Below, piece after piece: positions 9,795 through 18,912 of a stretch of 64,000 nucleotides of DNA. The DNA comes from a virus. Below the pieces are notes generated by a model, which saw only the letters and a program-made list of their open reading frames with translations, did not search any database and was not told where the DNA came from. Within the stretch, counting starts at the first letter, position 1, and every line of letters begins with the position of its first letter. Location of the stretch: positions 105,566 through 169,565 of the IMG/VR virus record IMGVR_UViG_3300024329_000004, one strand, 5' to 3'. The position numbers and the translations under genes were made by a program.

Positions 9795-10220
9795 TTAATA
9801 TGTGGGTTTGTTAATGATCTTCTTTTTAACGAGGATATCTACAAAATCTCTAAAGTCCATTCCTACCTTAGCTCCTTTAACGTCTTTATCACCTTCAACG
9901 AATACGCCACCATCAAAATAGTAACTCTTTCCATTATCGGCTGCTACTTTAATTAAAGTACCTAACATAACCTTTCCAGGAACTCTTACCTTAGAACCAT
10001 GTAAAGCTTTTACGGAATCTTTGTTCCATTTGCTTAAATACATTTCTTCTCCAGTTGTACTTCCACCAGCTACCATTCCACCGGCTGCCGTTAATGCTTC
10101 ACCTTCGGGTGTGTCTCTTTCAGCATAAAGAACTGCGATGATTTCTTTTGCTAGATCTTGGTCTCTTCCGACCTTTAATCCCTCGTTAAGGAACTGTTCA
10201 AATAATTGTACGTGTTTCAT
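9795..10220 (-). CDS. Unknown protein with N-terminal capsid-targeting-like tag
   Basis: 141 residues starting MKHVQLFEQFLNEGL. This first stretch is shared, with variation, by six other proteins in the window and resembles the T4 capsid-targeting sequence MKTYQEFIAE. A Leu-Asn-Glu triplet ends the tag, a plausible prohead-protease cut site. The rest is a compact domain with a Gly-rich loop (AAGGMVAGGSTTG) and a short basic-acidic C-terminus. It lies between hub and gp53-like genes but may be an internal head protein rather than a baseplate part. Function unknown. Confidence 0.7.
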   Translation of the reverse strand: MKHVQLFEQFLNEGLKVGRDQDLAKEIIAVLYAERDTPEGEALTAAGGMVAGGSTTGEEMYLSKWNKDSVKALHGSKVRVPGKVMLGTLIKVAADNGKSYYFDGGVFVEGDKDVKGAKVGMDFRDFVDILVKKKIINKPTY

Positions 10221-10243
10221 AATTGTTTTTATTTATTTTATTC

Positions 10244-10720
10244 TTAGATTTTAACTTGTCCGTTACTGACGTCGATATTTGTTTCGCCAGATCTTAAAAT
10301 ATTTGGAGGTAATATTTCTTTATTATATTTTTTAGATAGATACTCAATTCTATTAGCATCCTTAACTGGTAGTCTTTTTGTATTAATAAACTGTTCTCTA
10401 ATAGGATTTTTATAAGTAGCATTAAGCATTAATTTCCATTTCTTCTTTCCAGAATCTTGATTAGGAATTAGTAATACATCACCTTCTTTGATAGAAAATG
10501 GATTTGAAATTCCATTAAATTTTAAAATATCATCAGTACGATCATGTGTTCCGTATTCTGACAAAGATATTAGATCTATTCTACCCGTTTCGTCAGCTTC
10601 TACAATATGTATTGATTGTACTGCGCTTTCCGTCATGTCTAGAAAAACAAACGATGGAGAAGCCATTGTTAGTTTATCCTCAGATAATTTCTTATTATCT
10701 ATACTATATAGTTTTATCAT
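10244..10720 (-). CDS. 53: Baseplate wedge gp53-like protein with LysM-type domain
   Basis: 158 residues. Residues about 58-90 (EYGTHDRTDDILKFNGISNP ... EGDVLLIP) form a LysM-like motif, as found in T4 gp53, which clamps wedge units in the baseplate. The start ATG overlaps the previous gene's end by one base (position 10720), so translation is coupled. Context in the baseplate block supports this. LysM domains bind glycans in other proteins; here a structural role is more likely. Confidence 0.72.
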   Translation of the reverse strand: MIKLYSIDNKKLSEDKLTMASPSFVFLDMTESAVQSIHIVEADETGRIDLISLSEYGTHDRTDDILKFNGISNPFSIKEGDVLLIPNQDSGKKKWKLMLNATYKNPIREQFINTKRLPVKDANRIEYLSKKYNKEILPPNILRSGETNIDVSNGQVKI

Positions 10721-12483
10721 TATCCGTTAGCTATTTTTCTAAATTCTCTATTGAGAGCCTTTCTCTTATCTTTACCACCGTAGGCTGTTTCAATATAAGT
10801 TTGATTAACATCAACTCCTTCTTCAGGCTGTAAATAAAATCTACCTCTACCCATATTAAACATAGATTCAATATCCAGTTTATCTCTAGCTCTACCAGGC
10901 TTAAGAGTTATTTCTACTGTCATTCTTTCTGGAAAATCTTGTACACCCATACCTCCTTCAAAGGTAACGTTAGTTTCTCTACATGTTAAATTACCTACCA
11001 TCATTATAGGATTTAAAGGATTACCAACCGTAAGGTGCCATGAACCCGTAGGATCACCTGTTAATAAAGATGCTGCCGCCTGTCCACCTCCTGGAGAATT
11101 AAACATTTTCATTAAAGTACCTCCTAATATATTATTTAAGAATTTAGAATCACCTTTACCAGACATCGCGTTTCCTATATCTTTGGCAACTCCTTTAAAC
11201 ATGTCTCCTAAACCAGATGCAACGCTTTTAATAAATCCACTATAATTACCCGATTTAATTAAACTAAGATCACCCAATGGTTTACCAGCTGATCCGTTTC
11301 CTACATATCTAACTGATCCTCCCCAGAAAGGAGCCTGACTGGAAGTTAGTACCATTATGTTTGCTAACTGATCTAGCATTAAAACCTTAGGATTTGCTCC
11401 ACCAAAGGATCTTAATTCATATTCAAATTTAAGTTTAAATTCTTGATTAAAAGTTAAACCTTGATCTCTAAAAGATACATCTTTAATTACATTCACCGGA
11501 CCGAATATATGATTAGGATATGTAGTTGCTTGTGCATCATATCCACTTCCTCCGTTTTTTCTTCTTTGTGCCGTTACACCATCTACACCTGCCGCTGCAT
11601 TAGCCGCTGCAGTACCTATTACACTAGAATCTAAGAATTGTCCAAATGCACCTCTTCTGCTTGAGTTATTAGATTGTACAGTTTGCACTGAAGCTGATTC
11701 ATCTTTCCAATTATATCCATGTGACCAATTAAGAATTGAGGACATACTATTACCTGTAACTTCACTCATCCATGTTACTGCTCTTGCAATATCGGGTTGA
11801 TCTGTTTCACGCACTTTACCATCTTTATCAATGTCCATTGGTGTAATAATATCATCCTGTACTGGATATGGAAATCTTCTTAAAGTTAGTAGATAATTAT
11901 TAGGTATTTTACCATTATATCTACACATTGCAAAGTCGGCGTAATTATACATATATCCATATCCACTTGAACCGGCTGCATTATTTTTAGTAACTTCTAC
12001 TATTTTAGAAACAGTAGGATTATCTAATGTTCTCTCGTCTATTTTATTATATTCAATAGAGTCTACTCCTTTAGACTTAGCAGCTCCACCTGGTGTAAAG
12101 AAACTACCTCTATAATTTACTAGAGTATATTTATTAAAAGTAGAATATGCATGTACACCATCCGTTATTTTTTCTTTAGTGTCTTTTCCATCCTTTCCTC
12201 TTTTATAATATATTACTGAGTCAGCCTCTTGTGTATAATATTGTGATTTTCCACCAGGAGCAACGTTACTTAAAGGCTCACCCACTAAAAGAGCTCTACT
12301 TCTTGTGTTAGGGTTATCAAACGTTCCGAGCAGTGTATTCTGAGGATCTACATTCGCAGAACGAGCACCCTTTCCGTCTGGGCTTGACAAATTAAAGAAG
12401 TTATCTACTTTATCTCCAAATCCTGAAACTGATGATTTTAAACTGGAAGCGGCTCCCGCTGATACTAATCCAAATAATGGCAT
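10720..12483 (-). CDS. Baseplate tail-tube cap protein (gp48-like)
   Basis: 587 residues. The C-terminal third carries GSWHLTVGNPLNPIMMVGNL followed by VQDFPERMTVEITLKP and a RDKLDIESMFNMGRGRFYLQP ending. This block is typical of tube-cap/initiator proteins that sit between baseplate and tail tube in T4-like phages. The middle has Ala/Gly-rich low-complexity stretches that may be flexible linkers. It is the first gene of the baseplate operon after a block of small unknown genes. A beta-domain related to the tube protein is inferred. Confidence 0.7.
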   Translation of the reverse strand: MPLFGLVSAGAASSLKSSVSGFGDKVDNFFNLSSPDGKGARSANVDPQNTLLGTFDNPNTRSRALLVGEPLSNVAPGGKSQYYTQEADSVIYYKRGKDGKDTKEKITDGVHAYSTFNKYTLVNYRGSFFTPGGAAKSKGVDSIEYNKIDERTLDNPTVSKIVEVTKNNAAGSSGYGYMYNYADFAMCRYNGKIPNNYLLTLRRFPYPVQDDIITPMDIDKDGKVRETDQPDIARAVTWMSEVTGNSMSSILNWSHGYNWKDESASVQTVQSNNSSRRGAFGQFLDSSVIGTAAANAAAGVDGVTAQRRKNGGSGYDAQATTYPNHIFGPVNVIKDVSFRDQGLTFNQEFKLKFEYELRSFGGANPKVLMLDQLANIMVLTSSQAPFWGGSVRYVGNGSAGKPLGDLSLIKSGNYSGFIKSVASGLGDMFKGVAKDIGNAMSGKGDSKFLNNILGGTLMKMFNSPGGGQAAASLLTGDPTGSWHLTVGNPLNPIMMVGNLTCRETNVTFEGGMGVQDFPERMTVEITLKPGRARDKLDIESMFNMGRGRFYLQPEEGVDVNQTYIETAYGGKDKRKALNREFRKIANG

Positions 12484-12518
12484 ATTGTAATATTATGTTT
12501 TTACTAGGTTTTATATAT

Positions 12519-13109
12519 TCACAATTCTATGTCATCCAGATCGTCTGACTGTGGTCTATATAAAAGCTTATCATAATATTTATCCGTCTTTGGTTCTCTA
12601 TCTCCTAAAAACTTCTTGAGATGGGCAGCATATACTCCCCTGGATTGATAATAATATTTGCCAGAAGAATATACACTTCTGCTTGAGAGTTCAAATATAT
12701 CTTTAAAATTCTTTTCGATTAAGAAATCTTGTATATTATTAAATAGATCTATTACCTCTGTCTTGGTTTTAACACACATTACAGAATCAACTGAGATCAT
12801 ATAAGATTCCCATTTAGAATCTATTTGATTCTGAAAATCTTTCATAGATTTATAGTTCTTTCTAGTAAGACCGAATGTTGTAGTTCTATTATTAAAGTCT
12901 TTTGAAAACTTCATACCGAAGAGATATCTTTTTAAGAAATCTATGTTGTCATGAAACTTAGTAATTCTTATTTGATACCTTGGCATATCCTCGTCGAACT
13001 TAACGTCATGAATTATTCCATAAACGGGAAATACAATGTGAGAATGTCTAGTGTTGGATATAAGGGCATGTATTCTTTCACCCTTTGAAAATAACTTATG
13101 CCTTATCAT
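12519..13109 (-). CDS. Hypothetical protein
   Basis: 196 residues, not recognised. Mixed alpha/beta composition, many aromatic residues, acidic end (DDLDDIEL). Its first base overlaps the stop of the 13109-13510 gene, so the two are translated together. It is placed just upstream of the tube-cap gene. No membrane segment or signal peptide. Confidence 0.72.
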   Translation of the reverse strand: MIRHKLFSKGERIHALISNTRHSHIVFPVYGIIHDVKFDEDMPRYQIRITKFHDNIDFLKRYLFGMKFSKDFNNRTTTFGLTRKNYKSMKDFQNQIDSKWESYMISVDSVMCVKTKTEVIDLFNNIQDFLIEKNFKDIFELSSRSVYSSGKYYYQSRGVYAAHLKKFLGDREPKTDKYYDKLLYRPQSDDLDDIEL

Positions 13110-13510
13110 TATAGATCGATTATCTTGACGCTTTCGAATCTTTTAAGAACGCCTTTAGGATAATCATCTCTGTTAATGACTGTTAAGTTTAGTGATGCAT
13201 CAGGTTCTATTGTTTCTTTTAAAAATAATTTAAAGTTGTCAATAGTTTCTGCATCTAAATTTTTAAATAAGTAAATGATTTTTTCTAAGTCGGCATTCTT
13301 ATTTAGAACATTAATGAAAGAATCTCTTATTGCAAGACCAATTACAGAGCGATGTGGTTCAGTGTCATAGGGATCTGATTTAACTAGCTTATTTCTAATG
13401 CTATAGAAATCTATAACCGTTTCTCCTGGGTTGTTTCTACAGAATTTATTAAATTCCTTTCTACTATTACACCATACACATTCTATTGTAATTTCAGTCG
13501 TTGTTGTCAT
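13109..13510 (-). CDS. Hypothetical protein
   Basis: 133 residues beginning MTTTTEITIECVWCNSRKEF. A CxxC near residue 12 could bind metal but has no second pair nearby. The protein is otherwise mixed alpha/beta. Overlaps both neighbours by 1-4 bases, which supports a real, co-translated gene. Function unknown. Confidence 0.72.
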   Translation of the reverse strand: MTTTTEITIECVWCNSRKEFNKFCRNNPGETVIDFYSIRNKLVKSDPYDTEPHRSVIGLAIRDSFINVLNKNADLEKIIYLFKNLDAETIDNFKLFLKETIEPDASLNLTVINRDDYPKGVLKRFESVKIIDL

Positions 13511-13821
13511 CTTATCAATTTCTCCAATTCTTTAATTTTAGTTTGTAAAGTTTGGATTTTATGTTTTGTTTCGATGGTAGAGGGACTGTAATTAGTTCCC
13601 CATTCAGTGACCACCTTTATTTGATTAGATTGTTTTGAATTACCAAAATCTAATCCGACATCGATACAGATATCTCTGATAAAATTTAATCTATCATCGA
13701 TACCTTTATCAAAATCATAGACAATAACTGACTCGTATTTCTCACCAGCCGCATTGATGTTATCATCTGTTACGGTTTTAATTACACCGTTATCTGCTAT
13801 CTTAAGAGTTATCTCCTGCAT
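13507..13821 (-). CDS. Hypothetical protein with C-terminal coiled coil
   Basis: 104 residues. The first 85 look like a small beta-rich domain; the last 20 (HKIQTLQTKIKELEKLIR) form a short coiled coil, suggesting oligomerisation. Overlaps its neighbours by 4 and 20 bases in a tightly packed run of small genes. Not recognised. Confidence 0.7.
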   Translation of the reverse strand: MQEITLKIADNGVIKTVTDDNINAAGEKYESVIVYDFDKGIDDRLNFIRDICIDVGLDFGNSKQSNQIKVVTEWGTNYSPSTIETKHKIQTLQTKIKELEKLIR

Positions 13822-14188
13822 TTAGTCTTTCTTCTAGGGATTGTTGAACTTTCTTGTATATTTTCCTAGCCGCTTTTCTATCAGCTCTATAAGTTTCTTT
13901 ATCTTTGATTGTAGTCATTGCGAAGGCTTCTTCTAATAAATCAATCTCTTCTTTATTATAACCCACCTTAGTCCATGTTTCCTTTAATGAATTAAGCTTT
14001 GAACCTAACTGCTCTTCAATTTGGTCATTGACTTTTTTCTCATGAGCCTCTTGGAATTGTTTTCCTTCCTCCTGTTTCATGGCGTACCACGCTATTCCTT
14101 TTTCAGAGAATCTTCCCCATTCGTTTTTAGCTTTTAATAACCCAGCTCTTTTATAGGTGTCTCTTCTGTATTTTCTTGCTTGACTCAT
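13802..14188 (-). CDS. Hypothetical basic helical protein
   Basis: 128 residues, almost wholly helical and rich in Lys, Arg and Glu (SQARKYRRDTYKRAGLL at the start). Such charge patterning fits a nucleic-acid-binding or assembly-chaperone protein, but no family is recognised. Overlaps its neighbours by 20 and 4 bases. Confidence 0.7.
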   Translation of the reverse strand: MSQARKYRRDTYKRAGLLKAKNEWGRFSEKGIAWYAMKQEEGKQFQEAHEKKVNDQIEEQLGSKLNSLKETWTKVGYNKEEIDLLEEAFAMTTIKDKETYRADRKAARKIYKKVQQSLEERLNAGDNS

Positions 14189-14703
14189 AGTTTATAATAA
14201 TTAGTTACAAATTCAGTTATTTGTTCGTTTAAAAATTCTTGTAGGTTATTTATCTCTATTTGAGAAACAGCTGATTTAGAGATCTCTTCTAAGATTTGTT
14301 CTTTTTCTTCTTCAGAGTTTTCAACTAGCATGTTAAATATTTCTTTCTTAGGAAGATTAATTCCTACGCTTAATTGAAATGATTCGACATTCTTAGCAGA
14401 TAAAGTTTTAATTAATTGACCAAGGGGAGAAGTATTTTCTTTAACTTCTACCTTTTTTTCAATTTCTTTAACGGGAGCTTTTTTAGGCGTAGGTGTAGTT
14501 CCTACAAGCTCGACTCCAGGAAATGGTAATCCTTCAGTAGTTATTAGTTCTAAAAACTCAGGTAATACTTTGTTGAATATTTTAGATCCATCTTTAAAGT
14601 AAGTAAATTCAGAATCTTTAGATTCTACCTCAACCACTTTACCAAAATTATCTCCCTTTTTCCACTGATATTTTACAATATCTTTTTCTTCAGTTGTTTG
14701 CAT
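14185..14703 (-). CDS. Hypothetical protein
   Basis: 172 residues. The first 60 form a small beta domain with KYQWKKGDNFGKVVEVESKD. A Pro/Lys/Glu-rich linker (about 65-90) follows, then an acidic helical C-terminal domain. A two-domain arrangement with a flexible linker is visible; function unknown. A GTATAATAATAAA promoter-like run lies just upstream of the start on the minus strand. Confidence 0.7.
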   Translation of the reverse strand: MQTTEEKDIVKYQWKKGDNFGKVVEVESKDSEFTYFKDGSKIFNKVLPEFLELITTEGLPFPGVELVGTTPTPKKAPVKEIEKKVEVKENTSPLGQLIKTLSAKNVESFQLSVGINLPKKEIFNMLVENSEEEKEQILEEISKSAVSQIEINNLQEFLNEQITEFVTNYYKL

Positions 14704-14736
14704 GATTTAACCTATTTTATTATTATACACCTAAAC

Positions 14737-14952
14737 TTAGAAAAGTTTAAGCTGTGGTATAATATAGAAGGTATTAGATTCTCCTTCTTGATAGAACTTT
14801 ATAAAGTCGTTTATAAAGGCATGGGATGTAGATGGTCCTATCATTGCCTCTGTCTTTTTAATATACCTTCTAAAAAACTCATGGCTTCCATGTTCTTTTA
14901 AATAGTCTTCTAGGCGGTTTACTTCTGGTAAGTTTATTTTATTAATGCTCAT
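14737..14952 (-). CDS. Small hypothetical protein
   Basis: 71 residues, helical, with no recognised domain. Its start overlaps the end of the dCMP deaminase gene by 11 bases, so it is probably translated from the same message. Confidence 0.62.
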   Translation of the reverse strand: MSINKINLPEVNRLEDYLKEHGSHEFFRRYIKKTEAMIGPSTSHAFINDFIKFYQEGESNTFYIIPQLKLF

Positions 14953-15448
14953 TCCATACGATTACTTGTTCAACAATAATTCCTGCCTTTTTTAATAAAG
15001 AAATACCTGACAGATCTCTATATCCTTCACAGTAGAATACTTTTTCTACACCAGCTTGTATAATTAACTTAGCGCATTCAAAGCATGGAGAAGTAGTAGT
15101 ATATAGGATCGATCCTTTCGAAGTAAGTGTAGATTTTGAAATCTTCATTAGTGCATTTGATTCTGCATGTAAGACTTCTTGTTTAGTAACTTGTTTAGAA
15201 CAACAAGTATCTTCACATTCATATCCTTTTTCTATTAAAATTTCTTTGTGATCAGGATTATCTATATTTCTAGTTTGAGTTTCTTCACATTGATTATCAA
15301 AACCATGTGGAGTTCCATTATATCCAAATGAAACAATCTGCTCGTCTTTAACTACTATACAGCCGACTTTCCTTCTCTCAGCATAACTAAGTTTAGAAAT
15401 TTGATATGCTATTTGCATGTATATTACGTCTACTGAAATTCTTGGCAT
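14942..15448 (-). CDS. Deoxycytidylate (dCMP) deaminase
   Basis: 168 residues. Contains the zinc-dependent deaminase signature: HAESNAL (His ligand and catalytic Glu, about residues 105-111) and PCFECAKLI (two Cys ligands). It also has the family's N-terminal RRKVGCIVVKDEQIVSFGYN motif. A CETQ/CCSK stretch between them fits the extra zinc site of T4-type dCMP deaminases. It converts dCMP to dUMP for dTMP synthesis. The thymidylate synthase/hydroxymethylase relative at 47098-47997 may draw on the same pool. A terminator lies just upstream. Confidence 0.93.
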   Translation of the reverse strand: MPRISVDVIYMQIAYQISKLSYAERRKVGCIVVKDEQIVSFGYNGTPHGFDNQCEETQTRNIDNPDHKEILIEKGYECEDTCCSKQVTKQEVLHAESNALMKISKSTLTSKGSILYTTTSPCFECAKLIIQAGVEKVFYCEGYRDLSGISLLKKAGIIVEQVIVWNEH

Positions 15449-15463
15449 ATTACTTTATAAATA

Positions 15464-15496
15464 AAAAGGGTCCATGTATTATACATGAACCCTTTA
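15464..15496 (-). terminator. Rho-independent terminator after the acidic tagged protein
   Basis: A long stem GGGTCCATGTAT/ATACATGAACCC with one mismatch; on the minus strand it is followed by CTTTTTAT. It lies 27 bases after the stop of the 15523-16548 gene. Confidence 0.82.
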
Positions 15497-15522
15497 AAAA
15501 GTTTATATTGTTAATTTTAATA

Positions 15523-16548
15523 TTAAGCTTCTGGAGTTTCCTCACCAACAGCTGAATCAGATTCTTTCATCTCATTCACTTTCTTAGAATATGCTTCGAT
15601 CATTTCATTACATGCAGCTTCATAAGCTTCAACTGAATAATCTTCTTTCATTTCTTTAAGGCATTGAGCAGCCATTCCGCCAACTAATGCAGCATTTTCT
15701 TTCATATAAGTTTCAACAGTATGCTCATCATGTGCATCGTCTTCCCATGCTTTAGCTTCATTTTTACAAGATTCGTAAACCTCTTTTAACATATCAGAAA
15801 CTAGTGCTGTTTCTTCCTCTTCTTCAGCAACCTCTTCAGTTTCTTCTTCAGCAACTTCTTTAGTTTCTTCTTCAGCAACAACTTCTTCAGTTTCTTCTTC
15901 AGCAACTTCTTCAGTTTCTTCAGCTTCAGAAATTTCTTCATTTCCAGCAGCATCAACAGTGTCTTCTAATTCAGCTTCTAATTCGTCTGATTTGTCTTCA
16001 GGAGTTTCACAGTCATTATCAACTACTTCAGTTTCATCTTTTAAATCTTCAGCAGGTAAACCAGCTTCTTCACCAGATTCAGTTACTGCTTCGATGTTTT
16101 CAACTATTTCATCTTCGATTACTTCTTCAGATTCTTTAATACCTAAGAAATCGGCAGCAGCTGCCTTTAATTCGTCATAAGTATATTTGCCTGCTAGAGC
16201 GTCATCAAGAATTGTTCCTCCTTTTTTACCAATCGCGTATAATGATACGTGATCAAATCCTAACCAAGGTCCAACGAATTCGTCTGATGCTTTTAAACCT
16301 AAATCAACGGATAGTGTCCATGATAAAGATCTTCTTCCTAGGAATTGGTCATTGTAACCTAATTTTCCAGCTTTAATATAACCGGATGCGTTTACTGCTT
16401 CTTCTATAGCATCACCGTTTCCTTGAACTTCTTCCGCTTTTTCTTCAGATTGTTCAACTGGCTCAGCTGTTGCAACTACGTCTTGTTGCACCTCCTCAGT
16501 TCTATCCATCTCAGATAAAAACTGTTCAAATGATTTTAATTTTGCCAT
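15523..16548 (-). CDS. Very acidic protein with capsid-targeting-like N-terminus (head core/internal protein candidate)
   Basis: 341 residues. It starts MAKLKSFEQFLSEMDR, a variant of the shared tag (LSE could be a cleavage site). A folded domain with SGYIKAGKLGYNDQFLGRRS is at about 55-135. A long Glu/Val/Thr-rich low-complexity stretch follows (about 155-245, repeated EEVAEEE units), then a helical C-terminus. The charge resembles acidic scaffold/core proteins of T4-like proheads such as gp67/gp68, but no homology can be claimed. A late-type promoter lies upstream and a terminator downstream, so it is a single-gene unit. Confidence 0.75.
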   Translation of the reverse strand: MAKLKSFEQFLSEMDRTEEVQQDVVATAEPVEQSEEKAEEVQGNGDAIEEAVNASGYIKAGKLGYNDQFLGRRSLSWTLSVDLGLKASDEFVGPWLGFDHVSLYAIGKKGGTILDDALAGKYTYDELKAAAADFLGIKESEEVIEDEIVENIEAVTESGEEAGLPAEDLKDETEVVDNDCETPEDKSDELEAELEDTVDAAGNEEISEAEETEEVAEEETEEVVAEEETKEVAEEETEEVAEEEEETALVSDMLKEVYESCKNEAKAWEDDAHDEHTVETYMKENAALVGGMAAQCLKEMKEDYSVEAYEAACNEMIEAYSKKVNEMKESDSAVGEETPEA

Positions 16549-16588
16549 AATTTTTTATTTTATTTGTTTTATTGTATTAATTACTATC

Positions 16589-16596
16589 TATATATC
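16589..16596 (-). promoter_or_regulatory. Late-type promoter motif for the acidic protein gene
   Basis: GATATATA on the minus strand, about 40 bases upstream of the ATG at 16548. The long AT-rich leader has no Shine-Dalgarno sequence. Confidence 0.45.
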
Positions 16597-16601
16597 CCTT
16601 T

Positions 16602-17084
16602 TTATAGGGTTTTAATCTTATTTTGTTTCATCCAGGCTTCTAGCTCTTTAACTGCTCTATCGAATACCCTGTTTCTATCAATTTTTAATTCAAATGAATT
16701 AAAGTAATTTTTCATCATATAATACGCAGGTTCTACGCTTTCATCATTCGCTGCTAGATCTTCTACGTGTTTAGAAACTTCATACGCATAATATGCAGAT
16801 TTTTCAGCCATAGGGTTTGTCATTGCTTGATAGAATTGTCCACCATAGAATTTACCTACTATGTCTCCGAATTTTTCTTTCATTTCTATCCATGAAATTC
16901 CTTCTAATCCAATCCATAATTTGGCTTGAACAGATTTCGTATCTTTTCTAATAAAACCGGCCTTAGCCATTTCTTTAGATATATCTTTAATTTTCTTAGG
17001 AATTGGTAATTTACCAAACTCTTTTTCCCATGTAGAAATTTCTTTGTCGTTTACAAAGGATTCAAATAGCTTTATGTGTTTCAT
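16602..17084 (-). CDS. Unknown protein with capsid-targeting-like tag
   Basis: 160 residues starting MKHIKLFESFVNDKEIS, a clear member of the shared N-terminal tag family. The remainder is mainly helical with no recognised domain. It overlaps the next gene's stop region by 4 bases (17081-17084). The tag suggests packaging into the head; function unknown. Confidence 0.73.
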   Translation of the reverse strand: MKHIKLFESFVNDKEISTWEKEFGKLPIPKKIKDISKEMAKAGFIRKDTKSVQAKLWIGLEGISWIEMKEKFGDIVGKFYGGQFYQAMTNPMAEKSAYYAYEVSKHVEDLAANDESVEPAYYMMKNYFNSFELKIDRNRVFDRAVKELEAWMKQNKIKTL

Positions 17085-17425
17085 TTTTTAGTTATTTGTA
17101 TTTTCAAAGAAGAAGTACCCTGTATAATTCTATGATACTCTCCTGCATTTACTTCTATATATCCTTTTAATTCTATAGGGAGCTTATTATCATATTGGAA
17201 CTTCCAATCATTTTCGTTTAAAGCTTCGATAACCCTGTCCTCCTCGTCGAAGTGCCATTTAAAAAGATGTTCAGGTTGGTTTGGTAAGAATTCTCTAATG
17301 ATTATATTTTTTGAAACAGTCGTCTCCGTAAAGGGTAATGTTTTATCATCGACCATGGATATCATTTCTTCCATGGACATTTCTCCACAACCGCAACTTT
17401 TACATTTACAATCTTTATCTACCAT
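17081..17425 (-). CDS. Hypothetical protein with Cys-rich N-terminus
   Basis: 114 residues. The first 14 residues read MVDKDCKCKSCGCGE, five closely spaced cysteines that could bind a metal. The rest is a small beta domain (PEHLFKWHFDEEDRVIEAL). Overlaps both flanking tagged-protein genes by 4-7 bases. Not recognised. Confidence 0.7.
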   Translation of the reverse strand: MVDKDCKCKSCGCGEMSMEEMISMVDDKTLPFTETTVSKNIIIREFLPNQPEHLFKWHFDEEDRVIEALNENDWKFQYDNKLPIELKGYIEVNAGEYHRIIQGTSSLKIQITKK

Positions 17426-17958
17426 GGTTGATCACTTTTTATACCAAGCTGTTTTCCAAAAAGAGTAGGTCCGTAACATGCCCAAAATCCCGCCTTAGTC
17501 GGATCCATCTTAGCCATTTTATCACAACCGTGTCTAGCCCAAAAGTTAGCTGCTCTTCCCGGGTCGTCGTTCTTAATAGTAGATGAAGGATCTCCCCATT
17601 CTAATTTCTTAGCAATGATGTTTCCTTCTTTATCAGTTCTTCCACTATTTCTGTAAACTATGAATTTCTTATTTCCACCCCTTGTTGGTGAATCTAATTT
17701 TACATTCTTTTGATTTCCTCCTCTAGGTTTATAGACTGCTTTAGTTCCTACTTCTAGATTTTTAGCCATCCATCCTGAAGGACCCTTTAAGATAATATTG
17801 TTTTTATCCCAATATTGCTTTACTTCTTCAAATAATTCAATATATGCATCGCTTCCTAAACGAAAGAATGAATTAGTAAGATCTAATCCTTCTTCAATGT
17901 GAGCTTTTAATTCGGGGGAAACTTCGTTCCAATCTTCAAATGTCTTTATAAACTTCAT
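17419..17958 (-). CDS. DUF5872-like virion protein with capsid-targeting-like tag
   Basis: 179 residues starting MKFIKTFEDWNE, a diverged copy of the shared tag. The C-terminal half contains a KKLEWGDPSS ... NFWARHGCDKM ... KAGFWACYG pattern. It matches the short domain often called DUF5872, found in phage virion proteins as GDP...RARHxCD...ARYWxCxMW. Here the final Trp-Cys element is kept. A GATATATA promoter motif lies only four bases before the ATG. Probably an internal or capsid-associated protein. Confidence 0.7.
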   Translation of the reverse strand: MKFIKTFEDWNEVSPELKAHIEEGLDLTNSFFRLGSDAYIELFEEVKQYWDKNNIILKGPSGWMAKNLEVGTKAVYKPRGGNQKNVKLDSPTRGGNKKFIVYRNSGRTDKEGNIIAKKLEWGDPSSTIKNDDPGRAANFWARHGCDKMAKMDPTKAGFWACYGPTLFGKQLGIKSDQPW

Positions 17959-17969
17959 AACTTATATAT

Positions 17970-18902
17970 CTATGATAGAACGAGCTCCTTTAAAAACTCC
18001 TGCTTGTATCGCTGTAGGGCAAGTTCTTTCGCCTTTGCTTCGAGTTCGATATCTAGATCCATACCATACGTTTCAATGTGATCATATACATAATCAGCAT
18101 GTGCACGTTTATTGCCTTGTGTAGCATCTTCGTGTATTTGTTTACATGAAGAATAGTGGCATAGTTGGCGAATTCCTTTAGGCCATGATTTAGCTGCAAG
18201 TTCTAGAGCTTCTTTTTCTGGCATTGAATCTTCGTAGCACCAGTGATGATGATAGTCAAATGTGATTGGAGTTTTACCCGTTAATAGATGTATGTCATAT
18301 AAATCCTGTACCGAATACTGTGCTGTTTTGTCATCGTTTTCGATAACTAGACGATTCGCTGCACCTGGAGTAAGTCGCTTGAAATTTTCAGCAAATCTTT
18401 TCTTAGTAGCTTCTTTATCGTCGTAGGTTCCGCCGATGTGAATATTGATAGCAGCATAAGGAGTTTGTGGTAAATCTAGCATATCCATTATTTCGCCGTG
18501 TTGACGTAAATCTTTAAGGGCTTTGATAACTACCTTTTCATTCGGAGAAGCAAGAACATTGAAAGGACCTGGATGGAATGTCAATCTTTGGCCATATTGT
18601 TTAGCAAGTTTACCTGCACCTTTCATTAGATTACACACTTTGTCATAATCAGGAAGTTCAGATAATTCGTATTCCGACATCCATGGAAATAGATTACTTG
18701 ACATACGATACATTGTTATGTCGTTCTTGTAATTCCACTTGATAATTTCTATCATGTCCTTGATATTTAACACTGCAAGTTCTGATGCGTATTTAATACC
18801 TTTTTCCATGAAGGTTCTTTTAATCATTTTTCTACCAACATATATGTTCGATTCTTTTTTAAGAGTCATGTTGATACAACAATATCCGTAGTCTGCTGCC
18901 AT
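17970..18902 (-). CDS. uvsE: UV-damage endonuclease (UvsE/UVDE-like TIM barrel)
   Basis: 310 residues, the normal length of the family. Family motifs visible in order: MAADYGYCCINMTL; YRMSSNLFPW; TFHPGPFNVLAS; INIHIGGTYDDK; LVIENDDK; PITFDYHHHWCY. These supply the His/Glu/Asp metal ligands of the barrel. UVDE nicks DNA 5' of UV photoproducts and starts an alternative excision pathway. A phage copy would protect injected DNA from sunlight damage. It uses more CGN arginine codons than its structural neighbours, which may mark separate origin. High confidence. Confidence 0.92.
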   Translation of the reverse strand: MAADYGYCCINMTLKKESNIYVGRKMIKRTFMEKGIKYASELAVLNIKDMIEIIKWNYKNDITMYRMSSNLFPWMSEYELSELPDYDKVCNLMKGAGKLAKQYGQRLTFHPGPFNVLASPNEKVVIKALKDLRQHGEIMDMLDLPQTPYAAINIHIGGTYDDKEATKKRFAENFKRLTPGAANRLVIENDDKTAQYSVQDLYDIHLLTGKTPITFDYHHHWCYEDSMPEKEALELAAKSWPKGIRQLCHYSSCKQIHEDATQGNKRAHADYVYDHIETYGMDLDIELEAKAKELALQRYKQEFLKELVLS

Positions 18903-18912
18903 ATATTTTATA

